This document shows, one piece after another, positions 62,877 to 64,000 of a DNA stretch of 64,000 nucleotides. The position numbers and the translations under genes are program-made. The DNA comes from a virus, in IMG/VR virus record IMGVR_UViG_3300027861_000017, positions 1 through 64,000 of that record, one strand, 5' to 3'. Within the stretch, counting starts at the first letter, position 1. Every line of letters begins with the position of its first letter. Under the pieces are notes generated by a model. The model searched no databases and was not told the DNA's origin. It worked only from the letters and a program-made list of their open reading frames with translations.

Positions 62877-63185
62877 CTAGGGCCATCTTCTGTGAGCTTC
62901 GTGTATCTCTTCATAACCATCGTATTCATCTATTACCCATTCAACGCCATCTGGGATATTAATTATTCTTACTTCAGCGTATTTACCATTAGATTGTTCT
63001 TCCCCAACTTTCTCTATTGCTGCTATAAGTTTTGGATAAGCACGATATCTATAATTATAATCATCCTCAATGGCAAATGATTCATTTCTTAATTTACCAT
63101 AACCGTCCCAAGGTATCCCCAACTCATTAAACAAAGCCTCACTTAAACCAAACCCACCGTAACATCTATTTATAGCTATCTTCAT
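62877..63185 (-). CDS. Conserved phage protein (102 aa)
   Basis: ATG 63185 follows GGGGGAG at 5 bases. MKIAINRCYGGFGLSEALFN, YPKLIAAIEKVGEEQSNGKY, RIINIPDGVEWVIDEYDGYE and IHEAHRRWP match a very widespread phage protein family of unknown function. Confidence 0.85.
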   Translation of the reverse strand: MKIAINRCYGGFGLSEALFNELGIPWDGYGKLRNESFAIEDDYNYRYRAYPKLIAAIEKVGEEQSNGKYAEVRIINIPDGVEWVIDEYDGYEEIHEAHRRWP

Positions 63186-63214
63186 ATCTACTCCCCCTGT
63201 GGATATTCCCCTAA

Positions 63215-63331
63215 TCACATTCCGGCACATATAATCCACATCATCCATACGTACCAAAAAACAATGAAATTAGCCAAAGCCAATCCGCATAACCCAATAA
63301 AAATGCCTATAGCTCTTACATATTTATTCAT
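63215..63331 (-). CDS. Short membrane peptide (38 aa)
   Basis: ATG 63331 follows AGAGG. The product (MNKYVRAIGIFIGLCGLALA, NFIVFWYVWMMWIICAGM) is one long or two short membrane helices. An in-frame GTG upstream lacks a site. Confidence 0.55.
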   Translation of the reverse strand: MNKYVRAIGIFIGLCGLALANFIVFWYVWMMWIICAGM

Positions 63332-63399
63332 CCCTATATTCCTCTTCAACGTCAACTCGTAGTGTGCTCCAGAATGTATATCATACACTATTTATCCAT

Positions 63400-63645
63400 C
63401 TACTGTAGCTCATTAGACTCTTCCTTTAATAGCTTATTAACAACCCTAGTTGCCCTTAGCTTTAAAATATAATTATCTTCATTGACTTTATTTTCCAATA
63501 AAGCTTTCTTAAACCAACCGCTATAATATACTTCCCTGCTATTATATGTAAGCATTACGCTTAAACGTATCCAATCACCATCAGTCTTTATTTCTCTATA
63601 TGTGAGGTTTTCGATATCATCAGTTGTTATTGATTTTATCCTCAT
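63400..63645 (-). CDS. Small hypothetical protein (81 aa)
   Basis: RIKSITTDDIENLTYREIKT, DWIRLSVMLTYNSREVYYSG and a helical end (RATRVVNKLLKEESNELQ). Overlaps the upstream gene by 4 bases. Function unknown. Confidence 0.62.
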   Translation of the reverse strand: MRIKSITTDDIENLTYREIKTDGDWIRLSVMLTYNSREVYYSGWFKKALLENKVNEDNYILKLRATRVVNKLLKEESNELQ

Positions 63646-63914
63646 TCCTCCAACTCCTCAGCATCATAAAGCACGTCTGGTTCTGCGCTTATTCTGAACT
63701 TCTTACCATTAACTGTGATTACAACACTATCGTCCATAAGATAATAGTCATTCTCACAATTAGAGCGTTCTGCATACTCCAAGGCAGCATCTTCCTCATC
63801 CATTGCGTACCTCTCATATTCATCGCCATCCTCATTTATGATTGCGAATAATTTGCAATGACATTTAGTTACACGATCAAGTCTATATTTTCCACATTTA
63901 TCACATCTCCACAT
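63642..63914 (-). CDS. Zinc-ribbon protein (90 aa)
   Basis: The N-terminus WRCDKCGKYRLDRVTKCHCK is a zinc knuckle. A mixed region (FAIINEDGDEYERYAMDEED) and strands (VVITVNGKKFRISAEPDVL) follow. Function unknown. Confidence 0.66.
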   Translation of the reverse strand: MWRCDKCGKYRLDRVTKCHCKLFAIINEDGDEYERYAMDEEDAALEYAERSNCENDYYLMDDSVVITVNGKKFRISAEPDVLYDAEELEE

Positions 63915-63915
63915 A

Positions 63916-64000
63916 TTAATGATACCCCCCTTTGTAACCCAAAGCTAATGGTCCCCTATAGATTTCCTTCCCAGTGCCACCACAAGCACCACATGGCGGT
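63916..64000 (-). CDS. C-terminus of a protein ending in a DnaJ-type zinc motif, partial
   Basis: The frame open at the window edge reads PPCGACGGTGKEIYRGPLAL, then GYKGGYH and TAA 63916. CGACGGTG is one CxxCxGxG half-site. The rest of the gene lies outside the window. Confidence 0.55.
   Translation of the reverse strand, partial: PPCGACGGTGKEIYRGPLALGYKGGYH

Overview
This window is part of the genome of a tailed, double-stranded DNA bacteriophage (Caudoviricetes, HK97-type packaging and capsid genes). It is AT-rich and very densely coded. Every gene I can support lies on the minus strand, so transcription runs from right (64000) to left (1). Starts are preceded by strong GGAGG-type ribosome binding sites, TTG and GTG starts occur, and many genes overlap by 1-16 bases (ATGA, TAATG). 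The host cannot be named from the sequence. Both window ends cut genes, and no DNA polymerase, primase, helicase, tape measure or lysis gene is recognised, so the whole genome is clearly larger.

Layout, right to left in the direction of transcription. (1) 64.0-42.3 kb: a long run of small phage genes, many with zinc-binding CxxC pairs or a single membrane segment. Among them are a thymidylate synthase, an HslV-like Ntn hydrolase, a lambda-type phosphatase, a ParB-like protein, a DUF5662-type protein and a nucleoside deoxyribosyltransferase-like protein. A terminator (62.16 kb) and a promoter (62.1 kb) divide the start of this run. (2) 42.2-40.0 kb: small and large terminase. (3) 40.0-12.9 kb: about 27 kb of accessory genes lying between the terminase and the portal, which sit next to each other in most HK97-type phages. 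This region holds a tRNA-Leu, several consensus-like promoters, a radical SAM enzyme followed by a Cys/Gly-rich peptide, a family of membrane and zinc proteins sharing one C-terminal tail motif, RtcB RNA ligase, and a nearly complete pathway for an activated nonulosonic (sialic/legionaminic-type) acid. Sugar amidotransferase, oxidoreductase and sulfotransferase genes lie nearby. (4) 12.6-0 kb: portal-MuF fusion, prohead protease with an acidic tail, major capsid protein, and decoration/fibre-like structural genes, ending in the start of a beta-helix protein.

Three free-standing homing-type endonucleases with Lys-Glu-Tyr repeats each lie beside a core virion gene (capsid, portal, terminase).

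The most interesting material is the phage-encoded nine-carbon sugar pathway, the radical SAM/peptide pair (RiPP-like in layout), the shared C-terminal tail on about eleven small proteins, and structured intergenic RNAs. The sugar genes probably coat either the virion or the infected cell with a nonulosonic acid, perhaps amidated or sulfated. That role is inferred from gene content.
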